A stretch of DNA of 64,000 nucleotides. Origin: CAYNNQ01 sp051748085 (GTDB taxonomy: Bacteria > Desulfobacterota > Desulfovibrionia > Desulfovibrionales > Desulfonatronovibrionaceae). How positions within the stretch are numbered: position 1 is the stretch's first letter; each line of letters starts with the position of its first letter. A program made the position numbers and the translations under genes. Under the pieces are notes generated by a model. It saw only the letters and a list, made by a program, of their open reading frames with translations. It ran no database searches and had not been told where the DNA came from. The stretch spans positions 4,481 through 68,480 of the forward strand of contig JBNJHA010000008.1 in NCBI GenBank assembly GCA_051748085.1. Direction: 5' to 3'. This document shows, one piece after another, positions 8,511-15,310 of this stretch.

Positions 8511-9833
8511 ATGACCCTTCCAGCCAATGTTTCCCTGGCTTCCATTCTGGACAGCGTGGCCGACGGCGTCTTTACCGTCGATCTTGACTGGAACATAACC
8601 TATTTTAACCCCGCCGCCGAAGAAATTACCGGAATTACAGCCGAGGAGGCATTCGGCCGCAAATGCTGGGAAGTATTCAAATCAAGCATTTGCGACCGTG
8701 AATGCGCATTAAACGCCTGTTTGCATCGGAAAGAGCCCATCTCCAATAAATCCATCTATATCCTGCGCCCGGACGGTGAAAAAATACCGGTGAGCATAAG
8801 CGCTTCGCCTTTAAAAAACGAATCCGGGCAGACCATCGGTGGGGTTGAAACCTTCCGGGATCTTTCCGATCTGCAACTTATCCGCCGGCAGATCGAAAAA
8901 AGTTATACATTTGAAGATATTGTCGGTAAAAGTGAAGCACTGAAACGTATCTTCCGGATACTGCCCCAGGTTGCCAAAAGCAGTTCCTCGGTTCTTATTA
9001 CCGGGGAATCGGGAACCGGAAAAGAGCTTTTTGCCAAGGCTATCCACAATCTAAGTTTGAGAAAAAAAGCCCCCTTTATTATCGTCAATTGCGGCGCGAT
9101 ACCGGAAACATTGCTCGAGTCCGAACTTTTCGGGTATAAGGCGGGAGCCTTCACGGACGCCAGAACGGACAAACCCGGACGCTTCATGGCCGCAGATAAG
9201 GGAACCATTTTTCTGGACGAGATCGGAGACATGAGCCTTTCCCTGCAGGTCAAACTATTACGCTTTCTGCAGGAAAAAACCTTTGAGCCCCTGGGCGCGA
9301 ATCGAAGCATTCATGTTGATGTGCGGGTAATAGCGGCCACACATCAAAACCTCAGCCAAAAGGTGCAGGAAGGCGGATTCAGGCAGGATCTGTTCTACCG
9401 CCTGAACGTTGTCCCCGTGCATTTGCCACCTTTGCGGGAGAGAACAGAAGACATTCCGCTTTTAATCAACCATTTTATCCGCAAATTCAACGCCTTGCAG
9501 GGCAAGGAAATTCAAGGGACATCCGAAGACGCCCTGTCGGTAATAATGCACCATGACTTTCCCGGAAATATCCGTGAATTGGAAAACATCCTCGAATTCG
9601 CCTTTATTCTCTGCTCCGATGGATTCATTCAGCTGGAACACCTGCCTGAATACCTGCGGCCTGAAGACAAACAGCCGACCCTGCAAGCGCTTACCCTGGA
9701 AGAGATAAAATGCCGGGCGGTTATGAATGCCTTGTCCCGGAACGAAAACAAAAAAATGCAAACCTGCCGGGAACTGGACATTTCCAAAGATACATTGCGG
9801 CGCATGATAAAAAGGTGCTCGCAAAAAAATTAG
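8511..9833 (+). CDS. PAS-domain sigma-54-dependent activator, probable regulator of the orp genes
   Basis: This 440-residue enhancer-binding protein has a PAS sensor (about 10-125), an AAA+ domain with Walker A GESGTGKE (165-172), FLDEIGDMS as Walker B, and a C-terminal Fis-type helix-turn-helix (about 390-438). The PAS domain contains four cysteines (52, 61, 65, 70), which could hold a metal or a redox switch; that is inference. The sigma-54 contact loop reads GAFTDA (212-217) instead of the usual GAFTGA. It lies directly upstream of the ORP genes, like the cognate regulator in the Desulfovibrio vulgaris orp locus. A -24/-12 promoter stands before the next gene. The start at 8511 has only a weak ribosome site. 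Confidence 0.85.
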   Translation: MTLPANVSLASILDSVADGVFTVDLDWNITYFNPAAEEITGITAEEAFGRKCWEVFKSSICDRECALNACLHRKEPISNKSIYILRPDGEKIPVSISASPLKNESGQTIGGVETFRDLSDLQLIRRQIEKSYTFEDIVGKSEALKRIFRILPQVAKSSSSVLITGESGTGKELFAKAIHNLSLRKKAPFIIVNCGAIPETLLESELFGYKAGAFTDARTDKPGRFMAADKGTIFLDEIGDMSLSLQVKLLRFLQEKTFEPLGANRSIHVDVRVIAATHQNLSQKVQEGGFRQDLFYRLNVVPVHLPPLRERTEDIPLLINHFIRKFNALQGKEIQGTSEDALSVIMHHDFPGNIRELENILEFAFILCSDGFIQLEHLPEYLRPEDKQPTLQALTLEEIKCRAVMNALSRNENKKMQTCRELDISKDTLRRMIKRCSQKN

Positions 9834-9883
9834 TGCTCAAATACGAATCAATCAAGATATTTATACCCGCCTTCTTTTTTACT

Positions 9884-9930
9884 GCTCAAAATTAGCCCGC
9901 CAGCCATTTAGTACGGCGCAAAATTAGCCC
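9884..9930 (+). promoter_or_regulatory. Two copies of an upstream activator-like box
   Basis: GCTCAAAATTAGCCC (9884-9898) and GCGCAAAATTAGCCC (9916-9930) are direct repeats 32 bases apart, close to three helical turns. They sit about 65-110 bases upstream of the -24/-12 promoter, where enhancer-binding proteins usually bind. A third copy precedes the MinD operon at 11822. I infer binding by the PAS regulator encoded just upstream. Confidence 0.45.
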
Positions 9931-9951
9931 AAATATTTTCTACATGATAAA

Positions 9952-9964
9952 CATTATCTTGATA
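9952..9964 (-). promoter_or_regulatory. IHF-like site between activator boxes and sigma-54 promoter
   Basis: Read on the minus strand, CATTATCTTGATA fits the IHF pattern WATCAANNNNTTR at eight of nine fixed positions. It lies between the putative activator boxes and the -24 element, the usual place for DNA bending in sigma-54 promoters. AT-rich DNA makes chance matches common. Confidence 0.35.
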
Positions 9965-9993
9965 ACATCCTTTTTATATTGTGCTTTTAATAA

Positions 9994-10011
9994 TTGGCAT
10001 ATTCGATGCTT
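9994..10011 (+). promoter_or_regulatory. Sigma-54 (-24/-12) promoter for the orp operon
   Basis: TTGGCATATTCGATGCTT has GG at 9996-9997 and GC at 10008-10009, exactly 12 bases apart as sigma-54 requires. It agrees with TGGCAC-N5-TTGC at most positions. The -12 GC lies about 50 bases upstream of the first orp-region start codon. Together with the adjoining enhancer-binding protein gene, this makes a sigma-54-dependent operon likely. Confidence 0.65.
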
Positions 10012-10058
10012 AAACAGACGACATGCAGACAAAGTCATTTGCAGACAAAGAGACTCAC

Positions 10059-10463
10059 ATGGGACAACTCGCCCTTGTATGCCATGATCAAAGACTGGCG
10101 ACCGTCTTCGATCAGGCCACGGAATTAAAACTGTTTAATATCGAAAACAACAAAATTTACCCCGCGGGGCATCTCTCCCTCCCGTTTAGAGATCTGATGG
10201 GCAAGATCTCTTTCATTAAATCCTGCGGGGTAGATATTTTAATTTGCGGGGCAATCAGCGGTTGTGCACACAATATGTTAAAGGAGCAAGACATACTGCT
10301 GATTCCCTGGATAAGTGGAGATATAGACAGCGTGATCAAAGCCTTTCAGAAGCAGAAACTGGATGAATTGTACATGCCCGGATGCAGCAAGCATATTGAT
10401 GCCGCAAAATGCCGTCAGAGAAGACGAGGAAACAGACAAAGCCATAATTGGAGGACTAAATGA
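10059..10463 (+). CDS. NifX/ORP-fold small protein of the orp cluster
   Basis: The predicted protein has 134 residues and resembles the dinitrogenase iron-molybdenum cofactor (NifX/NafY/ORP) fold. An alternating beta/alpha pattern leads to ILICGAISGCAHNML, then LIPWISGDIDSVIKAF and YMPGC, motifs seen in NifX-like proteins of ORP clusters. Beyond about residue 112 the tail is basic (RQRRRGNRQ). I start at the ATG at 10059. An ATG at 10023 in frame is possible but adds 12 residues without similarity. Its stop overlaps the ORP start by four bases (ATGA), which implies translational coupling. The function is unknown; binding of a metal cluster or its precursor is inference. Confidence 0.75.
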   Translation: MGQLALVCHDQRLATVFDQATELKLFNIENNKIYPAGHLSLPFRDLMGKISFIKSCGVDILICGAISGCAHNMLKEQDILLIPWISGDIDSVIKAFQKQKLDELYMPGCSKHIDAAKCRQRRRGNRQSHNWRTK

Positions 10464-10819
10464 AAATAGCAATCAGCTCCCAGGGAGACAATTTAAAAGC
10501 GCCCATTGATCCCAGATTCGGCAGAGCGCAGAGCTTTATCGTATACGATACCGAAAACGACAATTTCGAATATATGGAGAACACGCAAAATCTGAATCTG
10601 CCCCAGGGAGCAGGAATTCAAACCGCGCAAAACATCGCCAAATCCGGTGCGAAAGCTATAGTCAGCGGACACATAGGGCCCAAGGCCTTTTCTGCTCTTT
10701 CCAAGGGCGGCATAGAAATTTATTTCGCATCCGCCGGCAGTGTGGAAGAAGCAGTCGAAGCCTTTAAGCAGGGGCTCCTGGAAAAAGCGGACAACGCTGA
10801 CAAACCGGGTCATTGGTAA
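10460..10819 (+). CDS. orp: Orange protein (ORP), NifX-like Mo-Cu cluster carrier
   Basis: The 119-residue protein matches the size and fold of the orange protein, which in Desulfovibrio gigas holds a mixed Mo-Cu sulfide cluster without covalent attachment. It starts MKIAISSQGDNLKAPIDPRF and continues with GRAQSFIVYD, QGAGIQTAQNIA, AIVSGHIGPKAFSAL and GSVEEAVEAFKQG, all typical of the family. No cysteine occurs, in line with a non-covalently bound cluster. It overlaps the preceding NifX-like gene by four bases, has AGGAC before the ATG, and is followed by two glycine-rich genes before a terminator. In D. vulgaris the ORP complex interacts with cell-division proteins. A role here is inferred from homology. 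Confidence 0.88.
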   Translation: MKIAISSQGDNLKAPIDPRFGRAQSFIVYDTENDNFEYMENTQNLNLPQGAGIQTAQNIAKSGAKAIVSGHIGPKAFSALSKGGIEIYFASAGSVEEAVEAFKQGLLEKADNADKPGHW

Positions 10820-10844
10820 ACGTGTTAATAAGGAGGTGTTTATA

Positions 10845-11009
10845 ATGCCTGGATTAGATAAAACAGGACCGTCCGGTCAGGGTTCCGGAACCGGTCGCGG
10901 CCGCGGAGGCTGCAACCGGCCGGATTCCGGCAAAAGCAGCCGGGGCAGGGGTCAGGGCCGCGGGAACGGAAGCGGACAGGGCCAGGGCCGCGGAAGAAAT
11001 CGCAAATAA
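10845..11009 (+). CDS. Small Gly/Arg-rich protein of the orp cluster
   Basis: The protein has 54 residues, starting MPGLDKTGPSGQGSGTGRGR and consisting mostly of Gly, Arg, Ser and Gln. AGGAGG lies seven bases before the ATG, so it is translated. The N-terminus matches that of the following gene (MPGFNGTGPMGQGPVTGRGM), so the two are paralogues of the DUF5320-like family found beside ORP/NifX genes. It has a single cysteine (GGCNRP) and lacks the C-terminal coiled coil of its neighbour. Low-complexity RG repeats suggest disorder and possibly nucleic-acid or membrane contact. No function is known to me. Confidence 0.7.
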   Translation: MPGLDKTGPSGQGSGTGRGRGGCNRPDSGKSSRGRGQGRGNGSGQGQGRGRNRK

Positions 11010-11051
11010 TCAAGTACATAAGTGAACAATTACGAATAAAGGAGAATTAAC

Positions 11052-11351
11052 ATGCCTGGATTTAACGGAACCGGACCTATGGGACAGGGACCGGTAACAG
11101 GACGCGGAATGGGACGCTGCACTGGAGCTGCAGCCCCGGGCGCCGCACCCGGCGCGGGAATGGGCTTCGGCATGGGCCGTGGTTTTGGACGCGGTCGAGG
11201 CGGAGGCTTTGGACGCGGATTTATGCCCGGATATTATCCGGAGCAAGGTGCCGGGGACCCGGCTGATGAAAAATCACTAATTGAAAATCAAATTAAAGGA
11301 CTGCAAAATCAGCTGGATATCCTGAATAAAAGATTGTCAGAGATATCTTAG
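11052..11351 (+). CDS. DUF5320-like glycine-rich protein with C-terminal coiled coil
   Basis: This is a 99-residue protein. MPGFNGTGPMGQGPVTGRGM opens a Gly/Met/Arg/Ala-rich first half, and then ENQIKGLQNQLDILNKRLSE forms an amphipathic helix (about 78-99) likely to dimerise. Such proteins commonly sit next to ORP, NifX and MinD-type ATPase genes in anaerobes. GGAGA lies before the ATG. It is the last gene before a strong terminator, so the first orp transcript probably runs from 10059 to here. The role is unknown; a scaffold or cluster-handling partner is only a guess. Confidence 0.78.
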   Translation: MPGFNGTGPMGQGPVTGRGMGRCTGAAAPGAAPGAGMGFGMGRGFGRGRGGGFGRGFMPGYYPEQGAGDPADEKSLIENQIKGLQNQLDILNKRLSEIS

Positions 11352-11356
11352 GATAC

Positions 11357-11407
11357 AACGGAGCGGAAAAGTATGCTTACATTCTTAAACTTCCGCTCCG
11401 TTTTTTT
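11357..11407 (+). terminator. Intrinsic terminator of the orp operon
   Basis: AACGGAGCGGAA pairs with TTCCGCTCCGTT across a loop of about 20 bases and is followed by a run of seven T. It begins six bases after the stop of the DUF5320-like gene. Confidence 0.85.
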
Positions 11408-11469
11408 CTGCCATTTATAACTTCACCTTGCCCAATTCAGCGGATAAATTTTATCCGCGGGAGAAACCG

Positions 11470-11727
11470 ATGTTGCATGACAAGCCTGAACCCGGCGGAA
11501 GAAAAAAAGTGCTAAGCGGTCAACGCCCGCTGTCTTTAGACCCGAAGCGTATTTCCGGCCCCGAAAACGTATCTGGAAGCACGGGGCAAAGAAATAAAAA
11601 CATGACTGCTTCCGGATCGACCTGTATTTGTCCGGCATGTGGAAAAACGGCTTTGCACCGGCCCGGCATCCCATGCGTCGACACAAAATGCCCGGCGTGC
11701 GGAGCGCCCATGTCCCGTAAATTCTGA
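11470..11727 (+). CDS. Small zinc-ribbon protein of the orp region
   Basis: The predicted protein has 85 residues. The N-terminal half is polar and unstructured. The C-terminal 30 residues hold CICPACGKTALHRPGIPC and then DTKCPACGAPM, two CPxCG knuckles with an extra Cys-His pair. This resembles short metal-binding modules found beside ORP/NifB-type genes in anaerobes. I start at the ATG at 11470, preceded by GGGAG. An ATG at 11428 is also in frame. It lies after the orp terminator and before the MinD genes, so it may have its own promoter. A zinc or iron-sulfur ligand role is likely; the partner is unknown. Confidence 0.6.
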   Translation: MLHDKPEPGGRKKVLSGQRPLSLDPKRISGPENVSGSTGQRNKNMTASGSTCICPACGKTALHRPGIPCVDTKCPACGAPMSRKF

Positions 11728-11821
11728 TTGGTATCCAATCCGCCTTTCTTTCCCGATACCCATAACGTTATTTAAGCGACGTGGCATCGCATATTTTGAA
11801 CGGGCGGTTATTTTCTGAACG

Positions 11822-11836
11822 GCGCAAAATTAGCCT
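11822..11836 (+). promoter_or_regulatory. Third copy of the orp upstream box, before the MinD operon
   Basis: GCGCAAAATTAGCCT repeats the boxes at 9884 and 9916 almost exactly. It lies about 165 bases upstream of the first MinD ATPase gene, which suggests co-regulation with the ORP operon. I could not find a convincing -24/-12 promoter between it and the gene. Confidence 0.4.
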
Positions 11837-11914
11837 GACTGTTAATGGCCCAATCGGCTTTTGTCCAAAAATGTAAAGAACCGTACCGTGCGCGGCATAA
11901 TTCTTACTCAACAC

Positions 11915-11986
11915 GCAATCGACTGATTACGGAAATTAACGCGGCTGAACCGTGAAAAGGCCATATCCGGATGGAAACAAACTAAT
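11915..11986 (+). repeat. Second dispersed repeat family, copy 2
   Basis: This matches 4373-4443 in order, with GATTACGGAAATTAACGC, GTGAAAAGGCCAT and CCGGATGGAAAC as the clearest blocks. It ends 15 bases before the MinD start codon and so forms the leader of that operon. Confidence 0.5.
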
Positions 11987-12000
11987 AAGGAGATGCAGAT

Positions 12001-12876
12001 ATGCGCATAGCTGTTGCCAGCGGCAAAGGCGGCACCGGCAAAACCACCATTACTGTCAATTTGGCCAGATACCTGACAATGCAGGGAAATGAAGTAGGGC
12101 TTGTTGACTGCGATGTGGAGGAGCCCAATTCCCATTTTTTTCTGGATGTAAAATTCGACGGGGAGGAAAAACAATTCGTGGACGTGCCATCCATAAATAT
12201 GGACAAATGTCTGGGTGAATCCTGCCAGGAATGCATCCGACAATGCAGGTTCAAGGCACTTATCTGGATGGTGGATCAGGTCATGGTCTTCCCGGAATTG
12301 TGTCATAGTTGCGGACTCTGCAAACTGGTCTGCCCTGCGGACGCCGTTGAGGACAGTACGCGGGAAATCGGCACGATGCGAAAAGTCAAAAAGGACAAAC
12401 TTCATATTTTCGGTGGTCTTTTAAAGATCGGTGAAGCCATGGCCCCGCCACTTATTAACCGGGTGAAAAACGCCGCGGAGTCTGAAGCGGTAGATACAAC
12501 CATACTGGATTGCCCACCCGGAACAACATGCCCGGTGATTGAATCCTTGCAAGGCGCGGATTACGTTATTCTGGTAACCGAACCGACCCCTTTCGGCCTG
12601 CATGATCTGAAACTCGCGGTCCAATTGATGAAAAAACTGAAGTATCCATTTGGAGTAGTTATAAACAGGCTGGGTATGGGCGGAGAAGACAAATTGGATG
12701 AATATCTGAAGCGGGAAAATATCGAGGTCCTCGCCAAATTGCCGCATACAAAGGCGGCCGCCGAGGCCTATTCGCGGGGTGAGCTGTTGATTGAAGCGTT
12801 TCCGGAATTTAAAGAAATTTACGCCGGATTATGGGAACGGATACAAGATAAAGTCCGTGTGGAGGTTGCCGGATGA
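12001..12876 (+). CDS. MinD/ParA-type ATPase with inserted 2[4Fe-4S] ferredoxin domain (orp cluster)
   Basis: This is a 291-residue soluble P-loop ATPase. The deviant Walker A GKGGTGKTT is at residues 8-16, with LVDCDVEEPN as a Mrp/MinD signature and LDCPPGTTCPV as the second switch. A ferredoxin insert (about 64-115) holds CLGESCQECIRQC and CHSCGLCKLVCP, enough for two iron-sulfur clusters. Paired ATPases of this type are partners of the orange protein in D. vulgaris (the DVU2103/DVU2104 pair). The next gene overlaps it by four bases, so both are made together. AAGGAG lies before the ATG. ATP-driven transfer of electrons or a metal cluster to ORP is inference. Confidence 0.87.
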   Translation: MRIAVASGKGGTGKTTITVNLARYLTMQGNEVGLVDCDVEEPNSHFFLDVKFDGEEKQFVDVPSINMDKCLGESCQECIRQCRFKALIWMVDQVMVFPELCHSCGLCKLVCPADAVEDSTREIGTMRKVKKDKLHIFGGLLKIGEAMAPPLINRVKNAAESEAVDTTILDCPPGTTCPVIESLQGADYVILVTEPTPFGLHDLKLAVQLMKKLKYPFGVVINRLGMGGEDKLDEYLKRENIEVLAKLPHTKAAAEAYSRGELLIEAFPEFKEIYAGLWERIQDKVRVEVAG

Positions 12877-13736
12877 AGGAAGTAGTAGTTATCAGCGGAA
12901 AAGGTGGGACCGGAAAAACCAGTGTTGTGTCCGCCCTGGCCGGACTAGGACCGGACAAAGTCCTGGCTGACTGCGACGTGGACGCCGCGGACCTGCACCT
13001 TATACTCAAGCCGGAAGTCCAGGAAACCATTCAGTTTATCAGCGGGGAATTGCCGGAGATCGATCCCGACCTGTGTGTTGAATGCGGAGAATGCCTTGAA
13101 CACTGCAAATTCGGGGCAATAAGCAACAATTTTCAGGTCATCAAGGAAAATTGCGAGGGTTGCGGAGTATGCGCCTATGTCTGTCCGGTGGAAGCGGCCC
13201 AAATGCATCCCAGGCACTGTGGGGAATGGTATATATCAAAAACGCGTTTCGGGACAATGGTCCACGCCAGTCTGGGAATCGGTGAAGAAAATTCCGGCGT
13301 TCTGGTCACTACAGTCCGCAAAAAAGCCGGAGCACTGGCTGAAGACGAAGGCGTGGAACTTGTTCTGGTGGACGGTTCGCCTGGAGTCGGCTGTCCGGTA
13401 ATCGCCTCGCTGACAAATGCGGATGCGGCAGTGGTTGTTGCCGAACCCACGGTTTCCGCCGAACATGACCTGCGCAGGGTATGTGATCTGACTAAACATT
13501 TCGGCATACAGACAATGGCCGTGATAAACAAATCCGATATCAACGAGGATATTTCCAGTTCAATACAAAATTATTGCCGCCAGCGGGAAATACCTGTATT
13601 GGGCAGATTGCCGTATGACTCCAAATTCACCCAGGCTCAAATTAAAGGCCAGAATGTCGTAGAATTCGATCCGGACGGACTGGGCTTGACAATGCGCGGC
13701 ATATGGGAACAATTACGCCGAAAAATAGCTCTGTAA
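12873..13736 (+). CDS. Second MinD/ferredoxin ATPase of the orp cluster
   Basis: The 287-residue protein is a paralogue of the preceding one. It has Walker A SGKGGTGKTS (8-17), ADCDVDAADLHL, a ferredoxin insert with CVECGECLEHC and CEGCGVCAYVCP (two [4Fe-4S] sets), then LVDGSPGVGCPVIASL. The pair differs in the first cluster: here it is the regular CxxCxxCxxxC, while the upstream protein has a CxxxxC spacing. The start overlaps the previous stop (ATGA) and AGGTTG precedes it. The two proteins probably form a heterodimer. It is followed by a short repeat element, then the Mrp-ORP fusion. Confidence 0.87.
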   Translation: MKEVVVISGKGGTGKTSVVSALAGLGPDKVLADCDVDAADLHLILKPEVQETIQFISGELPEIDPDLCVECGECLEHCKFGAISNNFQVIKENCEGCGVCAYVCPVEAAQMHPRHCGEWYISKTRFGTMVHASLGIGEENSGVLVTTVRKKAGALAEDEGVELVLVDGSPGVGCPVIASLTNADAAVVVAEPTVSAEHDLRRVCDLTKHFGIQTMAVINKSDINEDISSSIQNYCRQREIPVLGRLPYDSKFTQAQIKGQNVVEFDPDGLGLTMRGIWEQLRRKIAL

Positions 13737-13754
13737 ATTATGGAAAATAAAATA

Positions 13755-13848
13755 GTAACTATCCAGCACACGAAAAAAGCTCACCGGATTTTTTGCGTAA
13801 ATTCGGCAAGCAATGCGGTCAATCGGGAACAAAATCTGAAACCAGAAA
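13755..13848 (+). repeat. Dispersed inverted-repeat element, short form (copy G)
   Basis: The left end GTAACTATCCAGCACACG, then CTCACCGGATTTTTTGCG, matches the full copy at 21689. The centre is missing, and a degraded right part (GGGAACAAAATCTGAAACCAG) follows. It lies in the leader of the Mrp-ORP gene. Confidence 0.6.
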
Positions 13849-13881
13849 ACAAAAACAATAATTATCGGGAGGATACATATT

Positions 13882-15129
13882 ATGGCTGATAACCAATGCG
13901 GTTCGTGCTCCGACAAAGATTGCGCGAAAAAACAGGAAGATGAAAAACTGCAGAATAGTTTGGCCCGGATTAAAAACAAACTGGTGGTTCTCTCCGGAAA
14001 AGGCGGAGTTGGCAAAAGCACGGTGGCGGTAAACATAGCCGCGGCTCTGGCCCTGGCGGGCAAAAAAGTCGGGCTTTTGGATGTGGACGTACACGGACCG
14101 TCTATTCCCCGCATGCTCAGCCTCTCCCAGGAACAACCGCATATTGAAAAGGACTATATAGAACCTATTCAATGGAGCAAAAATCTATGGGTCATGTCTC
14201 TCGGTTTCATGCTTCCCAACAGGAACGACGCGGTAATCTGGCGCGGTCCGATTAAAATGGGGCTTATCAAACAATTCTTACAGGACGTAGCCTGGGGCGA
14301 CCTTGATTTTCTAGTCGTCGACTGCCCTCCGGGCACCGGTGACGAACCTCTGTCCACAATGCAGCTGATCGGTCCCGAGGCCAAGGCGGTAATTGTTTCC
14401 ACACCCCAGGGCGTGGCTGTGGACGATGTTCGCCGTTCAGTGACCTTCTGCAGTCAGGTGGGCAATCCGGTACTGGGACTTATTGAAAACATGAGCGGTT
14501 ACGCATGTCCCAAATGTGGGGAAGTAAGCGACATTTTTGCTTCCGGCGGAGGCGAAGACCTGGCTACTGAAATGGGCATCAAATTTCTGGGACGCATCCC
14601 CATCGATCCGGAAGTGGTTCGGGCCGGGGATATGGGATATGTTTACGTCAAAACTCACCACGAAAGTGAAGCGGCCCAGTCCATCGGTAGGATTGTCAAG
14701 CCGCTTTTGGCTTTAAACGGTGATTTGCAGGAAAATCCGTTAAGCGACAAAAAAAATGACGTACAAGATGCGCAAGAAAGCAAAAAAAAGATAAAAGCAG
14801 CCATTCCGACCGCTAACGGCAAATTATGCATGCATTTCGGACATTGCCAGCAATTCTCAATGGTTGAAGCCGACACGGACAAAAAAGAAATCCTGGGAGT
14901 GGAGCATATGGATCCACCGCCGCACGAACCCGGCGTACTCCCGGAATGGGTAGCCAAACAGGGAGCGGACTTTGTCATCGCCGGGGGCATGGGATCCCGC
15001 GCGCAAAGCCTCTTCAACCAGCACGGAGTCAAGGTAATAGTCGGAGCCCCTGCCGACAGCCCGGAAAATCTGGTTCGGGCATATCTGGAAGGCACGCTTG
15101 CCACCGGGGAAAACGTCTGCGACCATTAA
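13882..15129 (+). CDS. Mrp/NBP35-family ATPase fused to a C-terminal ORP/NifX domain
   Basis: This protein has 415 residues. A short Cys-rich N-terminus (CGSCSDKDC) precedes an Mrp-type iron-sulfur carrier ATPase with Walker A SGKGGVGKST (about 39-48), DVDVHGPSIPRM, DCPPGTGDEPL and the metal-binding ENMSGYACPKCGE. After a lysine-rich linker (about 290-310) a NifX/ORP-like domain follows with KLCMHFGHCQQF and DFVIAGGMGSRAQ, ending CDH. The same fusion exists in Desulfovibrio (the MRP protein of the orp locus) and is thought to carry iron-sulfur clusters and handle the ORP metal cluster. GGGAGG lies nine bases before the ATG. A strong terminator closes the unit. Confidence 0.9.
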   Translation: MADNQCGSCSDKDCAKKQEDEKLQNSLARIKNKLVVLSGKGGVGKSTVAVNIAAALALAGKKVGLLDVDVHGPSIPRMLSLSQEQPHIEKDYIEPIQWSKNLWVMSLGFMLPNRNDAVIWRGPIKMGLIKQFLQDVAWGDLDFLVVDCPPGTGDEPLSTMQLIGPEAKAVIVSTPQGVAVDDVRRSVTFCSQVGNPVLGLIENMSGYACPKCGEVSDIFASGGGEDLATEMGIKFLGRIPIDPEVVRAGDMGYVYVKTHHESEAAQSIGRIVKPLLALNGDLQENPLSDKKNDVQDAQESKKKIKAAIPTANGKLCMHFGHCQQFSMVEADTDKKEILGVEHMDPPPHEPGVLPEWVAKQGADFVIAGGMGSRAQSLFNQHGVKVIVGAPADSPENLVRAYLEGTLATGENVCDH

Positions 15130-15147
15130 ACTGGACAAACTTATGCC

Positions 15148-15196
15148 AAAAGGCCTGTCCGGAACATACTCATTGTTCCGGACAGGCCTTTTTTTT
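15148..15196 (+). terminator. Intrinsic terminator after the Mrp-ORP gene
   Basis: AAAAGGCCTGTCCGGAACA pairs with TGTTCCGGACAGGCCTTTT through 19 bases with an eight-base loop, and more T follow. It can work in both directions and ends the ORP region. Confidence 0.92.
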
Positions 15197-15310
15197 AGGA
15201 TCCTTTCCGCCATTCGCCGTCTTATTTTTTTTGACCTTTACGGCAAATATCCGTAAAAGACATTGCTTGGTATACATAAAAATACAAATTTATACGTTTC
15301 AGGAGGAAGA

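Noticed and set aside
11728..12000. A -24/-12 promoter for the MinD operon
   Set aside because: Candidate GG/GC pairs have the wrong spacing; only the box at 11822 comes close, and it matches poorly as a promoter.
15225..15262. Inverted repeat TTTACGG/CCGTAAA upstream of the TPR gene
   Set aside because: Seven-base arms in AT-rich DNA without an associated T-run or known motif; likely chance or a minor leader hairpin.
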